From JBMNQI01 sp050944055 (GTDB taxonomy: Bacteria; Bacillota; Clostridia; Oscillospirales; Oscillospiraceae): DNA of 30,634 bases. Positions 16,093-24,276 of this stretch are shown here, piece after piece (within the stretch, counting starts at the first letter, position 1; each line of letters opens with the position of its first letter). The translations under genes and the position numbers were made by a program. The notes under the pieces are model-generated. The model ran no database searches and was not told the DNA's origin. It saw only the letters and a program-made list of their open reading frames with translations. Where the stretch lies: contig JBMNQI010000024.1 of the NCBI GenBank assembly GCA_050944055.1, positions 1-30,634 on the forward strand, given 5' to 3'.

Positions 16093-16117
16093 AGCAGTTA
16101 AGACAAGTAAAACTGCT
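16093..16117. repeat. Inverted repeat downstream of SRPBCC gene
   Basis: AGCAGTT (16093-16099) pairs perfectly with AACTGCT (16111-16117) around an 11-base loop. No T run follows. It may be part of a composite terminator with the hairpin at 16135-16175. Confidence 0.35.
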
Positions 16118-16134
16118 TGTGATTTCAATATAAA

Positions 16135-16187
16135 AATACGATCGGACTATTTAATAACGTAGTCCAGATCGTATTATACTTTTTTTA
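16135..16187. terminator. Strong bidirectional terminator
   Basis: A 15-base-pair stem with one bulged A (AATACGATC-GGACTA with TAGTCC-A-GATCGTATT) and a 10-base loop is followed by ATACTTTTTTT on the plus strand and by A-to-T-rich sequence on the other side. It sits between the plus-strand SRPBCC gene and the convergent minus-strand GIY-YIG-like gene and can serve both. Confidence 0.88.
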
Positions 16188-16235
16188 CGGGTTATCAATT
16201 CCCTGAAAAGCGCTCGCCGAAAGGCCGGCTTTTTC

Positions 16236-16571
16236 TCAATACCAGTCTTTTTGCAGCTTATCCTTCCAGAGAGCGGCAAGCGCCTTGAGCTCTTCAGCGA
16301 ACCTGAGTTTATCCCAGTCTTCGCTCTTTTCCAGGGTGTCGACAACTGAAAAACAGAAACCGCTTCCGTCGCCCCAGTCGTTTTGCAGCCTTGGTTCGAC
16401 GCAGCTGCCTGTTGATTTTGAAAACATGAAACGGTTCTCCGCGCCTTTTATATCGGCGGCATATTTAAGCAAACATCTGCCGTTTTCCCTGTTTTCAAGA
16501 ATATAGACCCCGCCCAAGTCTTTTTTTGACTTATATGCCGAAACCAGCGCCTTCTTTTTTGCCGTATCCAT
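16236..16571 (-). CDS. GIY-YIG nuclease-family small protein
   Basis: This 111-residue protein resembles the small stand-alone GIY-YIG proteins of Clostridia. GVY at residues 21-23 represents the GIY element. LLKYAADIKGAENR (34-47) stands where the YIG strand and the following helix with arginine lie. LQNDWGDGSGFCFSVVDTL (62-80) and the terminal helix ELKALAALWKDKL complete the domain. The YIG tyrosine context and the catalytic glutamate of homing-type nucleases are not clearly kept, so nuclease activity is uncertain. Its ATG overlaps the stop of the upstream DUF6530 gene by one base (TGATG), so the two are translationally coupled. Confidence 0.75.
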   Translation of the reverse strand: MDTAKKKALVSAYKSKKDLGGVYILENRENGRCLLKYAADIKGAENRFMFSKSTGSCVEPRLQNDWGDGSGFCFSVVDTLEKSEDWDKLRFAEELKALAALWKDKLQKDWY

Positions 16572-17050
16572 CAGTATCCCATCTCCTTAAGAAGATTTGA
16601 CAGTACGGTAAGGCGTTCGCCCAATAGCTCGTCGTCCTTGGACAGCGCCGAGAGGAAGAGCTTGAGGTCTTCGTCAATATAAGGATTGTCGGCCGCAACC
16701 GCCAAGGTAACGGCGTCTCCCTGCAGTCCTATCCTGTCAATAACTGGGCTTTCTCTGTAATGCCCGTCGGGATATCTGTACGCTTCACGGCACCATGCTA
16801 TCGACCTGACGGTGATAATGGCAAGATCAATAAGACGGTGTAGAGGCAGCTCCTCGCTCTGGCGCGACCACTTGCCGCCGGTGTGGCGCCATACCTTGGC
16901 GGATATGTCCACATTTCCTCTTTCGTTCCACTGAGCAAGTCCCAGAGACATGCCGCGCGCGTCCCCCGTACCGGCCTTCCGGCCGTCGATGTTTGTATAG
17001 TCCTCAACAACAAATACGGGCTTATGCTTAAGTGCGGTGGGAATTTTCAT
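16571..17050 (-). CDS. DUF6530-family protein
   Basis: This 159-residue soluble protein of unknown function matches what I recall of DUF6530: it opens MKIPTALKHKPVFVVEDY, then NIDGRKAGTGDARGMSLGLAQWN, and then VDISAKVWRHTGGKWSRQSEELPLHR. The last third is helical. No catalytic motif, signal peptide or membrane segment is seen. The start at 17050 has GGAG eight bases upstream; an ATG six codons earlier gives no better site. A strong promoter lies just upstream and the GIY-YIG-like gene overlaps its end, so the pair forms a two-gene unit. The pairing suggests a joint function, perhaps nucleic-acid related, but nothing in the sequence proves it. Confidence 0.8.
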   Translation of the reverse strand: MKIPTALKHKPVFVVEDYTNIDGRKAGTGDARGMSLGLAQWNERGNVDISAKVWRHTGGKWSRQSEELPLHRLIDLAIITVRSIAWCREAYRYPDGHYRESPVIDRIGLQGDAVTLAVAADNPYIDEDLKLFLSALSKDDELLGERLTVLSNLLKEMGY

Positions 17051-17066
17051 AATAGAAGCTCCAATC

Positions 17067-17090
17067 ACTAAATTACTAATTTACTAAATT
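17067..17090. repeat. Three tandem 8-base repeats in leader of DUF6530 gene
   Basis: ACTAAATT (17067-17074), ACTAATTT (17075-17082) and ACTAAATT (17083-17090) lie head to tail and form nested palindromes (AAATTA-C-TAATTT and AATTTA-C-TAAATT). They lie between the predicted transcription start and the ATG, a typical repressor-operator position. Confidence 0.6.
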
Positions 17091-17100
17091 ACTGAACAGT

Positions 17101-17129
17101 ATAATATACCAAATTCGCCTGCCTGTCAA
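17101..17129 (-). promoter_or_regulatory. Sigma-A-type promoter of DUF6530/GIY-YIG unit
   Basis: On the minus strand a perfect TTGACA (17124-17129) and TATTAT (17101-17106) are exactly 17 bases apart. The start is expected near 17094, directly at the tandem repeats. Confidence 0.85.
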
Positions 17130-17133
17130 TAGT

Positions 17134-17163
17134 AAAAGCCTCGAATGCAGCTCGAGGCTTTTT
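17134..17163. terminator. Rho-independent terminator-like hairpin upstream of DUF6530 promoter
   Basis: AAAAGCCTCGA (17134-17144) pairs perfectly with TCGAGGCTTTT (17152-17162) around a 7-base loop, with T or A runs at both ends. No gene in either direction ends next to it, so it may insulate the promoter that starts five bases further on. Confidence 0.7.
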
Positions 17164-17356
17164 GCATATTTATTGAATAAGCCGCGCTATATCTCCGGGG
17201 GGAGGCGCGATAAAAACCATATTGTTTATATAAAGTAGCACACCGCCATATCAGGCGACAACGCATCGCTTTTTGCGTAATTGCCGCCTTATCCTCACAC
17301 AATCGGCTGCTTTGCATAGACTGTAGTGAAGTAATTCCACGAAATCTTATATCATT
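17164..17356. other. Intergenic stretch upstream of the 17372 gene
   Basis: No gene was seen. It contains GC-rich imperfect inverted repeats (for example ACGCA/TGCGT at about 17268-17279 inside GGCG/CGCC). I cannot assign a promoter for the downstream gene; a sporulation sigma-factor promoter would be easy to miss by eye. Confidence 0.4.
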
Positions 17357-17371
17357 TTGGGAGGTATTGCA

Positions 17372-18193
17372 ATGCCTGAGAGGGTTTCGGCCAGCCAGGT
17401 AAACTCCGGCTGTATTAGGGAAGCCGTTACTATTGATACAAAAAAGGTCTATGACGCATGCCGGGATAAAGACTGCATAGAGGATCTCAGAGTTTATCTC
17501 ACTGACCCGTCACAGGAGGCCGTCGAAAACGCGACGTCACTGAAGCCGAAAAGCGCCGAACTGCTTTACGCCTCTGTTGACGTTGAAAGCACAGCATACA
17601 GCAAAGGCTACTACACAGTATACATAAGGTACTACTACAGGATAACAGCGGACACTAATTCCTGCGGGAGGGGTACCCAAATTGAGGGTTATGCCACGTT
17701 CAAAAAGCGGGTAATGCTATATGGGGGCGAAGGCGGGACCAAGTCCTTCAGTTCATTTGACAACGATACCAAAATCGGCTGCGGAACTGCCAGCGTGCTG
17801 CCTGAGGCTGTGGTTGAAGCCCTTGATCCGATAATACTTGATATAAAGCTCGTCGAGAGGTGCCATTGCAAACCAGATTATGATAACGAGCTGTCCGATA
17901 TTCCGGCGCAAGTGCTGGCTGCGTTTGACGATCTGCTGACCAGGGGAGATGGCGAAAAGCAGGTTTACGTTACATTAGGCCAGTTTTCAACCGTGCGCCT
18001 GCAGCGCTCAATCCAGCTTCTTATTCCCGTATATGACATCTCTCTGCCCGATAAGGAATGCGTCTGCACGCCCGACGAGCCCGCTGATCCCTGCGATATA
18101 TTCCGTAATATTCAATTCCCAACCGAACAGTTTATCCCTCCCGACAGCGTGTCCGACACTGCCGAGGCAGATACGGATGAGGAAGAGAAATAA
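17372..18193 (+). CDS. Conserved Clostridia protein of unknown function, Cys-containing
   Basis: This 273-residue protein opens MPERVSASQVNSGCIREAV. I recall similar hypothetical proteins from Clostridia but no function for them. It has no signal peptide or membrane helix and is rich in predicted beta strands (YYTVYIRYYYRITAD; KKRVMLYGGEGG). Cysteines come in spaced groups: residues 14, 31 and 36 (YDACRDKDC), CGRG and CGTA in mid-protein, CHC about residue 165, and CVC in the last 50 residues. The tail is acidic (DTDEEEK). GGGAGG seven bases before the ATG supports this start. It stands alone, with a hairpin after it. A structural or spore-associated role is conceivable from composition, but this is a guess. 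Confidence 0.78.
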   Translation: MPERVSASQVNSGCIREAVTIDTKKVYDACRDKDCIEDLRVYLTDPSQEAVENATSLKPKSAELLYASVDVESTAYSKGYYTVYIRYYYRITADTNSCGRGTQIEGYATFKKRVMLYGGEGGTKSFSSFDNDTKIGCGTASVLPEAVVEALDPIILDIKLVERCHCKPDYDNELSDIPAQVLAAFDDLLTRGDGEKQVYVTLGQFSTVRLQRSIQLLIPVYDISLPDKECVCTPDEPADPCDIFRNIQFPTEQFIPPDSVSDTAEADTDEEEK

Positions 18194-18210
18194 AAGCGCA
18201 CACAGAAAGC

Positions 18211-18236
18211 CGGCCGCCGTCAGCAGACGGCGGCCG
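18211..18236. terminator. GC-rich hairpin between convergent genes
   Basis: A perfect 11-base-pair stem (CGGCCGCCGTC with GACGGCGGCCG) closes a four-base loop. It lies between the stops of the 17372 gene and purL. U tracts are poor on both sides, so it may act by stability or through processing. Confidence 0.65.
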
Positions 18237-18245
18237 AACCTATAA

Positions 18246-21200
18246 TCACCGATAATAAGAAACTCCGGACTCGAAAATGGGCTGATACTTGTCGCCGGGT
18301 ATGTTTTTGGCCACAAAGCGCCCGCTGCGTTCAGTATGGCCCATCTTGCCAAGAACCCTCCCGTCCGGGCTAATAAGGCCCTCTATAGCCGCCATGGAGC
18401 CGTTCGGGTTTACTGAAATGTCCATCGACGGGTTACCGTATTCGTCGACATACTGCGTCGCGACCAGGCCGGAGGCGATAATGCGCCGCAGCTCGTCTGC
18501 AGGGGCAACAAAACGCCCCTCGCCGTGAGAAACGGGGATCGTATGGATATCGCCTAAACGGCAAGATGAAAGCCAAGGGGATGCAGTCGTACAGATACGT
18601 GTGCGCACATAGCGGCTCTGATGCCGGCCGATCTCATTAAATGTCAGAGTGGGACAGGCTTCGTCCATAGGCCTGATTTTGCCGTATGGCACAAGGCCCA
18701 GCTTAATCAGGGCCTGGAAGCCGTTGCAGATGCCGAGTATCAGGCCGTCGCGCTTATAGAGAAGCTCATGTATCGCGTCTGTAATGCGCGGGTCGCGCAG
18801 AAACGCGGCGATAAACTTACCCGACCCGTCCGGTTCGTCGCCGCCAGAAAAACCGCCCGGCAGTATCAGCATCTGTGATTCCCTGATAGCTTTTTCAAGT
18901 GCCAGCGCGCTTTCATCGAGAAGCGAGGGGCTGAGGTTATTAATCACCAGAACCTCGGCCTCGCCGCCTGCCCGCGACACTGCCTTGGCGGTGTCGTATT
19001 CGCAGTTGGTGCCCGGGAAAACCGGGATAACCGCTTTTGGCCTGGGTATGCGCCGCAGGGGCTTGAGCGTGCATTGCTTTGAGGATTCGATTATGTTTAC
19101 GCTGCCCGAGGCGCCGGTCTTCATCGGGAACACTTCTGAAAGCGGCTCCTCCCAGACGGAAATCAGTTCATCAAGCGGATCGCAAACGCCGCCTATATCG
19201 ATTGCTTCTTCGGCGGTTGTGTATCCAATTACGGGCGCGGTTTCAATAGGCTCAAGGCATTCAATAAGCACATAACCCGGCATAGGAGCGAAGAAATCCA
19301 TATCGCAGGCGCTTTTAAAGCCTATCATATTGCCGACCGCCATGCTGAATACGCCCTCGGCCATTCCCCCCTCGGAAACGGCCCAGCCAGACAGCGCGTT
19401 ATTCCCCGCTTTACGTATCAGATGCCAGTTTTCCCGGGAAATCAGGCAGACCGGGTGGCCGGCTCCCTTAAACTCGGGCGACAGAACCCTGCCGGCCTCA
19501 CAGGGCGCTATTGCGAAGGAAATAAGCGTCGGCGGGACATCCATGTCCAGAAAGCTGCCGGACATCGAATCCTTGCCGCCTATAGCTGCTATATTCAGGC
19601 TTAACTGCGCGTCAAGCGCGCCGAGCAGACAGGCGAAGGGCTTGCCCCAGCGCTCCGGGTCATGGCGCAGGCGCTCAAAGTACTCCTGAAGCGACAGATA
19701 GGCAAGCGCGGTGTCGCAGCCGGCGGCGGCGAGCTTTGCAACTGATATGATAACTGAATCGCGCGCAGCCTCGAAAACGTTTTCCTCCGAGTAATACGGG
19801 TCGAACGCGAAGCTCATGACGGAACAGGTGGAGCTTTCGCCGTCCTGCGAGGGCAGCAGCGCCGCCATGACCTGCGTGGGCGTTTTCTGCGTCCGGCCGC
19901 CGAAGGGCATAAGGACGCTGCCCGCCCCTATCGAGCCGTCAAAACGCTCAGTCAGACCCTGCCGGGAGGAAAAGCGCAGGTCGGAGAGAAGCGAGCGCAG
20001 GGTTTTGTGGCCGCTGCCTTTATATTTTCCTAATTCGGGAACCTTGACGGACGCGCGTTTCACGGCGCCGTTTGAAGAGAGAAATTCACGCGACAGATCG
20101 GCCACTACGCGGCCTTCAAAACTCATAACCATGCGCTTCTCGGCAATGACCTCCGCCACCTTATAGGCTTCCAAATTCTCTTTTGTGGCAAGCTCTATGA
20201 ACCTGTCCGCGTCCTTCGCGTCTACGACGACGGCCATACGCTCCTGTGATTCGCTTATGGCAATTTCGGTGGCGTTTAGCCCCTCGTACTTCTTGCGTAC
20301 ATTTGAGAGGTCAATACTAAGGCCGTCGGCCAGCTCGCCTATGGCGACGGAGACGCCGCCCGCCCCGAAGTCGTTGCAGCGCTTTATCATGTGCGTAACC
20401 TCAGGATTGCGGAAAAGGCGCTGTATCTTCCGCTCCTCCGGCGGGTTTCCTTTCTGCACCTCGGAGGCCATAGTGGTCAGCGACTCTAAATTATGCGTCT
20501 TGGAGGAGCCGGTCGCGCCGCCTATCCCGTCCCGCCCGGTGCGCCCGCCGAGCAGGATTACAACGTCCCCCGGTGCGGGCTTCTGCCTGACTACAAAATC
20601 AGCGGGCGCGGCGCCGACGACTGCGCCCACCTCCATACGCTTTGCTATATATCCCGGATGGTATATTTCATGGACAAGGCCCGTCGCAAGGCCTACCTGG
20701 TTGCCGTATGACGAATAGCCGGCCGCGGCCAGCGTCGTCAGCCTGCGCTGAGGCAGCTTGCCGGGCAGCGTGTCCGAAATAGGGACACGGGGATCGCCGG
20801 AGCCGGTGACACGCATCGCCTGGTACACATATGTACGCCCGGAGAGCGGGTCGCGTATGGCTCCTCCTATGCATGTGGCGGCTCCGCCGAACGGCTCTAT
20901 TTCCGTCGGATGGTTGTGCGTCTCGTTTTTGAACATCAGCAGCCAGTCTTCAATCCTGCCGCCCGCTTCCGCGTCAACGTGTATGGAGCAGGCGTTAATC
21001 TCCTCCGATTCGTCCAGGTTTTTAAGCAAGCCGCGCTTTTTTAACAGCTTTTTGCCTATGGTTGCGATATCCATTAAAGTCTGGGGGCGCTTTTCAGCTC
21101 CCTCACCGTAAACCTCTCTTCTTGCCGAAATATAGCGGCCATAGGCGGCGGCTACGGCGTGGTCTTTTATTTCGAGGTTTTCAATGTGCGTCCCGAAGGT

Positions 21201-21884
21201 AGTGTGGCGGCAGTGGTCCGACCAATAGGTGTCCACAAGCCTCACCTCGGTCTCGGTCGGGTCGCGCTTTTCCATATCGCGGAAATAGCTCTGCATAAAG
21301 CGGAGGTCGTCAATGTCCATGGCCAGGCCGTATTCATCCAGAAAAGCGGAGAGCGCTTTTTCATCCATCGCGCAGAAGCCTTCTATCACGCGAACCGGCT
21401 CGGGCACCGGGTAATCCCTTATTAAAGTCTCGGGCTTCTCTGAAGAGGCCTCGCGGCATTCCACCGGATTAATAAGATATGAGCGTAAGTAGGACAGCTC
21501 TTTTTCGGTGATGCCAATAAAGACATAGAGTTTCGCGGCCGCCACCAACGGGCGCTCGCCGCAGGTTATCATCTGAATGCACTGCGCGCAGGAATCGGCC
21601 CGCTGGTCGAACTGGCCCGGCAGGGCCTCTACCGCGAGTGTGATTGAGCCGGCAGGGAGAGGGGGGAGGCTCTCATTATAGAGCTCGTCGACCTGGGGCT
21701 CGGCAAAGACAGCCGTGCAGGCGGCTTTATATGTCGCCTCGTCGATGCCCTCGACGTCATAGCGGTTAAAAATACGAAGCCCGTTTAAGCCCCGTATTCC
21801 GAGAAATTCACGAATATCGCGGGAAAGGGCTTTTGCCTCAACGTCAAAGCCGGGACGTTTTTCAGTGTAGCAGCGGTAGACCAT
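18246..21884 (-). CDS. purL: Phosphoribosylformylglycinamidine synthase, single-chain with glutaminase domain
   Basis: It converts FGAR, glutamine and ATP to FGAM in purine synthesis. The 1212-residue chain fuses all parts. The PurS-like N-terminus opens YRCYTEKRPGFDVEAKAL. A linker contains LVDTYWSDHCRHTTF, and two PurM-like ATP-binding halves follow, the first with NETHNHPTEIEPFGG and GATGSSKTHN. From about residue 960 there is a class I glutamine amidotransferase with PGTNCEYD, the nucleophile Cys1053 (LGICNGFQ), HGEGRF, and His1183/Glu1185 (GHTER where PHPER is usual). The start at 21884 has AAGGAGG five bases upstream and lies one base after the upstream lipoprotein's stop, indicating coupling. 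At about 1210 residues it fits the clostridial long PurL type. Confidence 0.96.
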   Translation of the reverse strand: MVYRCYTEKRPGFDVEAKALSRDIREFLGIRGLNGLRIFNRYDVEGIDEATYKAACTAVFAEPQVDELYNESLPPLPAGSITLAVEALPGQFDQRADSCAQCIQMITCGERPLVAAAKLYVFIGITEKELSYLRSYLINPVECREASSEKPETLIRDYPVPEPVRVIEGFCAMDEKALSAFLDEYGLAMDIDDLRFMQSYFRDMEKRDPTETEVRLVDTYWSDHCRHTTFGTHIENLEIKDHAVAAAYGRYISARREVYGEGAEKRPQTLMDIATIGKKLLKKRGLLKNLDESEEINACSIHVDAEAGGRIEDWLLMFKNETHNHPTEIEPFGGAATCIGGAIRDPLSGRTYVYQAMRVTGSGDPRVPISDTLPGKLPQRRLTTLAAAGYSSYGNQVGLATGLVHEIYHPGYIAKRMEVGAVVGAAPADFVVRQKPAPGDVVILLGGRTGRDGIGGATGSSKTHNLESLTTMASEVQKGNPPEERKIQRLFRNPEVTHMIKRCNDFGAGGVSVAIGELADGLSIDLSNVRKKYEGLNATEIAISESQERMAVVVDAKDADRFIELATKENLEAYKVAEVIAEKRMVMSFEGRVVADLSREFLSSNGAVKRASVKVPELGKYKGSGHKTLRSLLSDLRFSSRQGLTERFDGSIGAGSVLMPFGGRTQKTPTQVMAALLPSQDGESSTCSVMSFAFDPYYSEENVFEAARDSVIISVAKLAAAGCDTALAYLSLQEYFERLRHDPERWGKPFACLLGALDAQLSLNIAAIGGKDSMSGSFLDMDVPPTLISFAIAPCEAGRVLSPEFKGAGHPVCLISRENWHLIRKAGNNALSGWAVSEGGMAEGVFSMAVGNMIGFKSACDMDFFAPMPGYVLIECLEPIETAPVIGYTTAEEAIDIGGVCDPLDELISVWEEPLSEVFPMKTGASGSVNIIESSKQCTLKPLRRIPRPKAVIPVFPGTNCEYDTAKAVSRAGGEAEVLVINNLSPSLLDESALALEKAIRESQMLILPGGFSGGDEPDGSGKFIAAFLRDPRITDAIHELLYKRDGLILGICNGFQALIKLGLVPYGKIRPMDEACPTLTFNEIGRHQSRYVRTRICTTASPWLSSCRLGDIHTIPVSHGEGRFVAPADELRRIIASGLVATQYVDEYGNPSMDISVNPNGSMAAIEGLISPDGRVLGKMGHTERSGRFVAKNIPGDKYQPIFESGVSYYR

Positions 21885-21885
21885 G

Positions 21886-23478
21886 TCATCCTCCTTGGAT
21901 CGTATCGAGAATCGCCGTGTTGGCCGGAGAGAAGAGCGACCAGTTTCCGAGCCCGTAAAACACATTGTCCTGAGCCGGAGTAAGGCCGCGAACCGTACCG
22001 CGGCGTGTGAAGACGGAATAATCTTTGAACAGTATCGGCGTGAACGGCGAGGACTTTAAAAAGAAGTCGAAAAACGAGGCGTCATATGCGCCGCCGGAAA
22101 GATACTGTTCGGCTTCATCGGACGAGTATTTGCCGTAATTCATTATGCCGTTGCGCCCCATCAGCTTATACAGGTTGAAATCCGGAGACAGAGTGACCTC
22201 GCCAAGATACATATCAAAATCTCCGGAAGATATCGCGTTTATGTAATCTTTCCAGCCAAGCTCGCGGAGATTTACTTTAATGCCGAAATCCTTATAGGCC
22301 TCGGCTATAATTCGCGCAGCCTCGATTCGGTAGGAATTCTCTGTGTTGACGACAAGATCTACGTTTAAATCGAACCAGCCGTAATATGTCTCTACATCCG
22401 GGATGCCGTTTTTCAGCAGATCTCCGAAATTGTATTCCTTAAGCACTTCCCCAAGCCTTTTAAGCGAATACTCGCCTTCCGCCGCTACCTCGCTGTCATA
22501 ATAGGGAGAATCGGGATGGACCGGCAGGGTGGAGGCGACTGCGTGCCCTCCGTATACCTCGCTGACGATTCTTTCCCTGTCAATTCCGAGCCCGATGACG
22601 CGTCGCGAGCCTGCGATTGTGAATACGGGGCTTTTAAGATTATACGCGATATACAACATCGTCGTGGTATTATAGCTCCACACGTCATAATCGCCGGTAA
22701 AGCCGGGAGCCGTGGAGGATGTTATGTCGGCGGTGACAAGATCAACCTCGGACGTCCCGAAAGAAGCAATAAGCTCAGACGAGGAGGAATAGGAATTGAG
22801 ATATATGCATTCGGAAGGGAGCTCGGCATCTCCATACCAGTAGGGGTTAGGCACAAGAGCCCTGCGGCCGCCAACCTCCGATATCATATAGGGACCGGCC
22901 CCGATTCCGCTGTCGCCGCTTTTGCAAACAGGTATATTGAGAATGGCGGGCAGACGCGGATTGCCGTTGAGCACCTCGATTACAAGCTCGTCTCCGGACT
23001 TGTAGACGGCGGTAACGGCCGAAAGGCGGGAGCTGAACCGGGAGCCGGAGCCGCGCGCCGTATTGACAGACCATATGACGTCTTCCACCGTAACCGGGCT
23101 TCCGTCGGAAAAATAGGCTTCGCGCAGTTTAAACCTGTAAAAACGGTCGTTGTCCATCGTAAAGCTTTCGCACAGGGCGTTGTGATACTCAAAATTCCCG
23201 TCCAGCGAGAAAAGCCCGTCATAGATAAGCGGCATCACAGTGCGGTTGGCCTCGCTCGAGCAGATAAAAGGGTCAAGCGAATCGTTTAAATCCAGCGGAA
23301 GCGCGAATTCCCCGTCTGTGACGCCGAGGTTAACAAGATCCGTAGCGGGAGACGGGGCTGTGCCGAGCGAATCCACCGGCAGAGCGATCTCGTCTCCGTC
23401 GCGGCAGCCTGAAAACACGCCGAGGCACATTGCCAGGGCGAGGACTGCCGATGTAAAGCTTTTAATTAATCGTCTCAT
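21886..23478 (-). CDS. ABC transporter family-5 (peptide-type) solute-binding lipoprotein
   Basis: This is a 530-residue secreted lipoprotein. The signal peptide ends in FSGC, with Cys25 as the lipid anchor. The body is a family 5 extracellular solute-binding protein, with LNDSLDPFICSSEANRTV, PLIYDGLFSLD, YFSDGSPVTVEDVIWSV and GAGPYMISEVGG, then PNPYWYG, and a C-terminal lobe with NLRELGWKDYINAISSGDFDMYLGE. Such proteins deliver oligopeptides or other solutes to an ABC permease. No permease or ATPase gene is visible nearby. It overlaps the pgeF stop by 17 bases and ends one base before purL, an unusual place for a transporter component. The ligand is unknown. Confidence 0.92.
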   Translation of the reverse strand: MRRLIKSFTSAVLALAMCLGVFSGCRDGDEIALPVDSLGTAPSPATDLVNLGVTDGEFALPLDLNDSLDPFICSSEANRTVMPLIYDGLFSLDGNFEYHNALCESFTMDNDRFYRFKLREAYFSDGSPVTVEDVIWSVNTARGSGSRFSSRLSAVTAVYKSGDELVIEVLNGNPRLPAILNIPVCKSGDSGIGAGPYMISEVGGRRALVPNPYWYGDAELPSECIYLNSYSSSSELIASFGTSEVDLVTADITSSTAPGFTGDYDVWSYNTTTMLYIAYNLKSPVFTIAGSRRVIGLGIDRERIVSEVYGGHAVASTLPVHPDSPYYDSEVAAEGEYSLKRLGEVLKEYNFGDLLKNGIPDVETYYGWFDLNVDLVVNTENSYRIEAARIIAEAYKDFGIKVNLRELGWKDYINAISSGDFDMYLGEVTLSPDFNLYKLMGRNGIMNYGKYSSDEAEQYLSGGAYDASFFDFFLKSSPFTPILFKDYSVFTRRGTVRGLTPAQDNVFYGLGNWSLFSPANTAILDTIQGG

Positions 23479-24145
23479 ATGATCCCTGTAAGACTATGTA
23501 GTTTAATTGCCGCCCGGCGGCGGAGCCCTGCGCCCTATATGACCAGAACCTGCTGTCATTACAGCGCGTGCATTCGCTGAGCAATTCTACGTGCCCGACG
23601 CCGGAGCGGCGCAGAAGGAATGCGTTAATCGACGGTATGTCGACGTGGTATTTGTCTCCAGCTTTTTCGATAAAAGCGCCGGCGTCGTCTTTAAGCAGCT
23701 CACGGACAGCTTCGGGCACGTCGTAATCCGTTTCAAAGCAGCATTTCCCAATAGCGGGGCCGACAGCCGCGACAATATCATATGGTTTGGAGCCGTAAAC
23801 GCGCGACATTTCACGGACGGCTTTCCCCGCAATGTCTAGCGCTGTGCCGCGCCACCCGGCATGCACGGCCGCTATCGCTCTTTTTACAGGGTCGTGCAGG
23901 AAAATGGGCGTGCAGTCCGCCGTGCGTATGCAAAGCGCAAATTCGGGGCGGTCGGTCATAAGGCCGTCGGCCTCCGGGAAATAATCCCTTCCGTCAATTA
24001 CGCGTATACAATCGCCGTGAACCTGGCGGGACGTGGCGACAATAATTCCGGCGGGCAGGGGCAAAGCGCCGTCCCGCATACCGAAACCATGCAGAAGCTT
24101 AATAGCGTTACATGTAATGTATGATCTATGGTACGTAAAAGACAT
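23462..24145 (-). CDS. pgeF: Multicopper-oxidase-like laccase-domain protein PgeF (YfiH/YlmD family)
   Basis: This is a 227-residue protein of the YfiH/DUF152 family. Members have been reported as purine nucleoside-cleaving or deaminating enzymes and as editors of wrongly built peptidoglycan precursors. The zinc ligands of the family are present: His43 (RQVHGD), Cys78 (TADCTPI) and His95 (HAGWRG). The C-terminal signature CTRCNDSRFWSYRAQG is also intact. The start at 24145 (ATG, GTGAG five bases upstream) is preferred to the in-frame TTG at 24163, which lacks a ribosome binding site. It is the first gene of a packed unit with the solute-binding lipoprotein and purL, consistent with a purine link. 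Confidence 0.92.
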   Translation of the reverse strand: MSFTYHRSYITCNAIKLLHGFGMRDGALPLPAGIIVATSRQVHGDCIRVIDGRDYFPEADGLMTDRPEFALCIRTADCTPIFLHDPVKRAIAAVHAGWRGTALDIAGKAVREMSRVYGSKPYDIVAAVGPAIGKCCFETDYDVPEAVRELLKDDAGAFIEKAGDKYHVDIPSINAFLLRRSGVGHVELLSECTRCNDSRFWSYRAQGSAAGRQLNYIVLQGSYETIN

Positions 24146-24276
24146 AGGACTCACTTTCGTCAATCATTCTGAAAGCCTGTTTTATATGAATACTCCCGCT
24201 GACTTGCGTACACGTTGCCCGGACTTACGCGCCACCCGGCGCCATCCCGGAGGGGCGCTTTGGCCGAAAAACCCTG

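Noticed and set aside
22516..23289. 257-codon plus-strand frame opposite the solute-binding lipoprotein
   Set aside because: It is a GC-codon shadow of a well-supported minus-strand gene, with no recognisable family.
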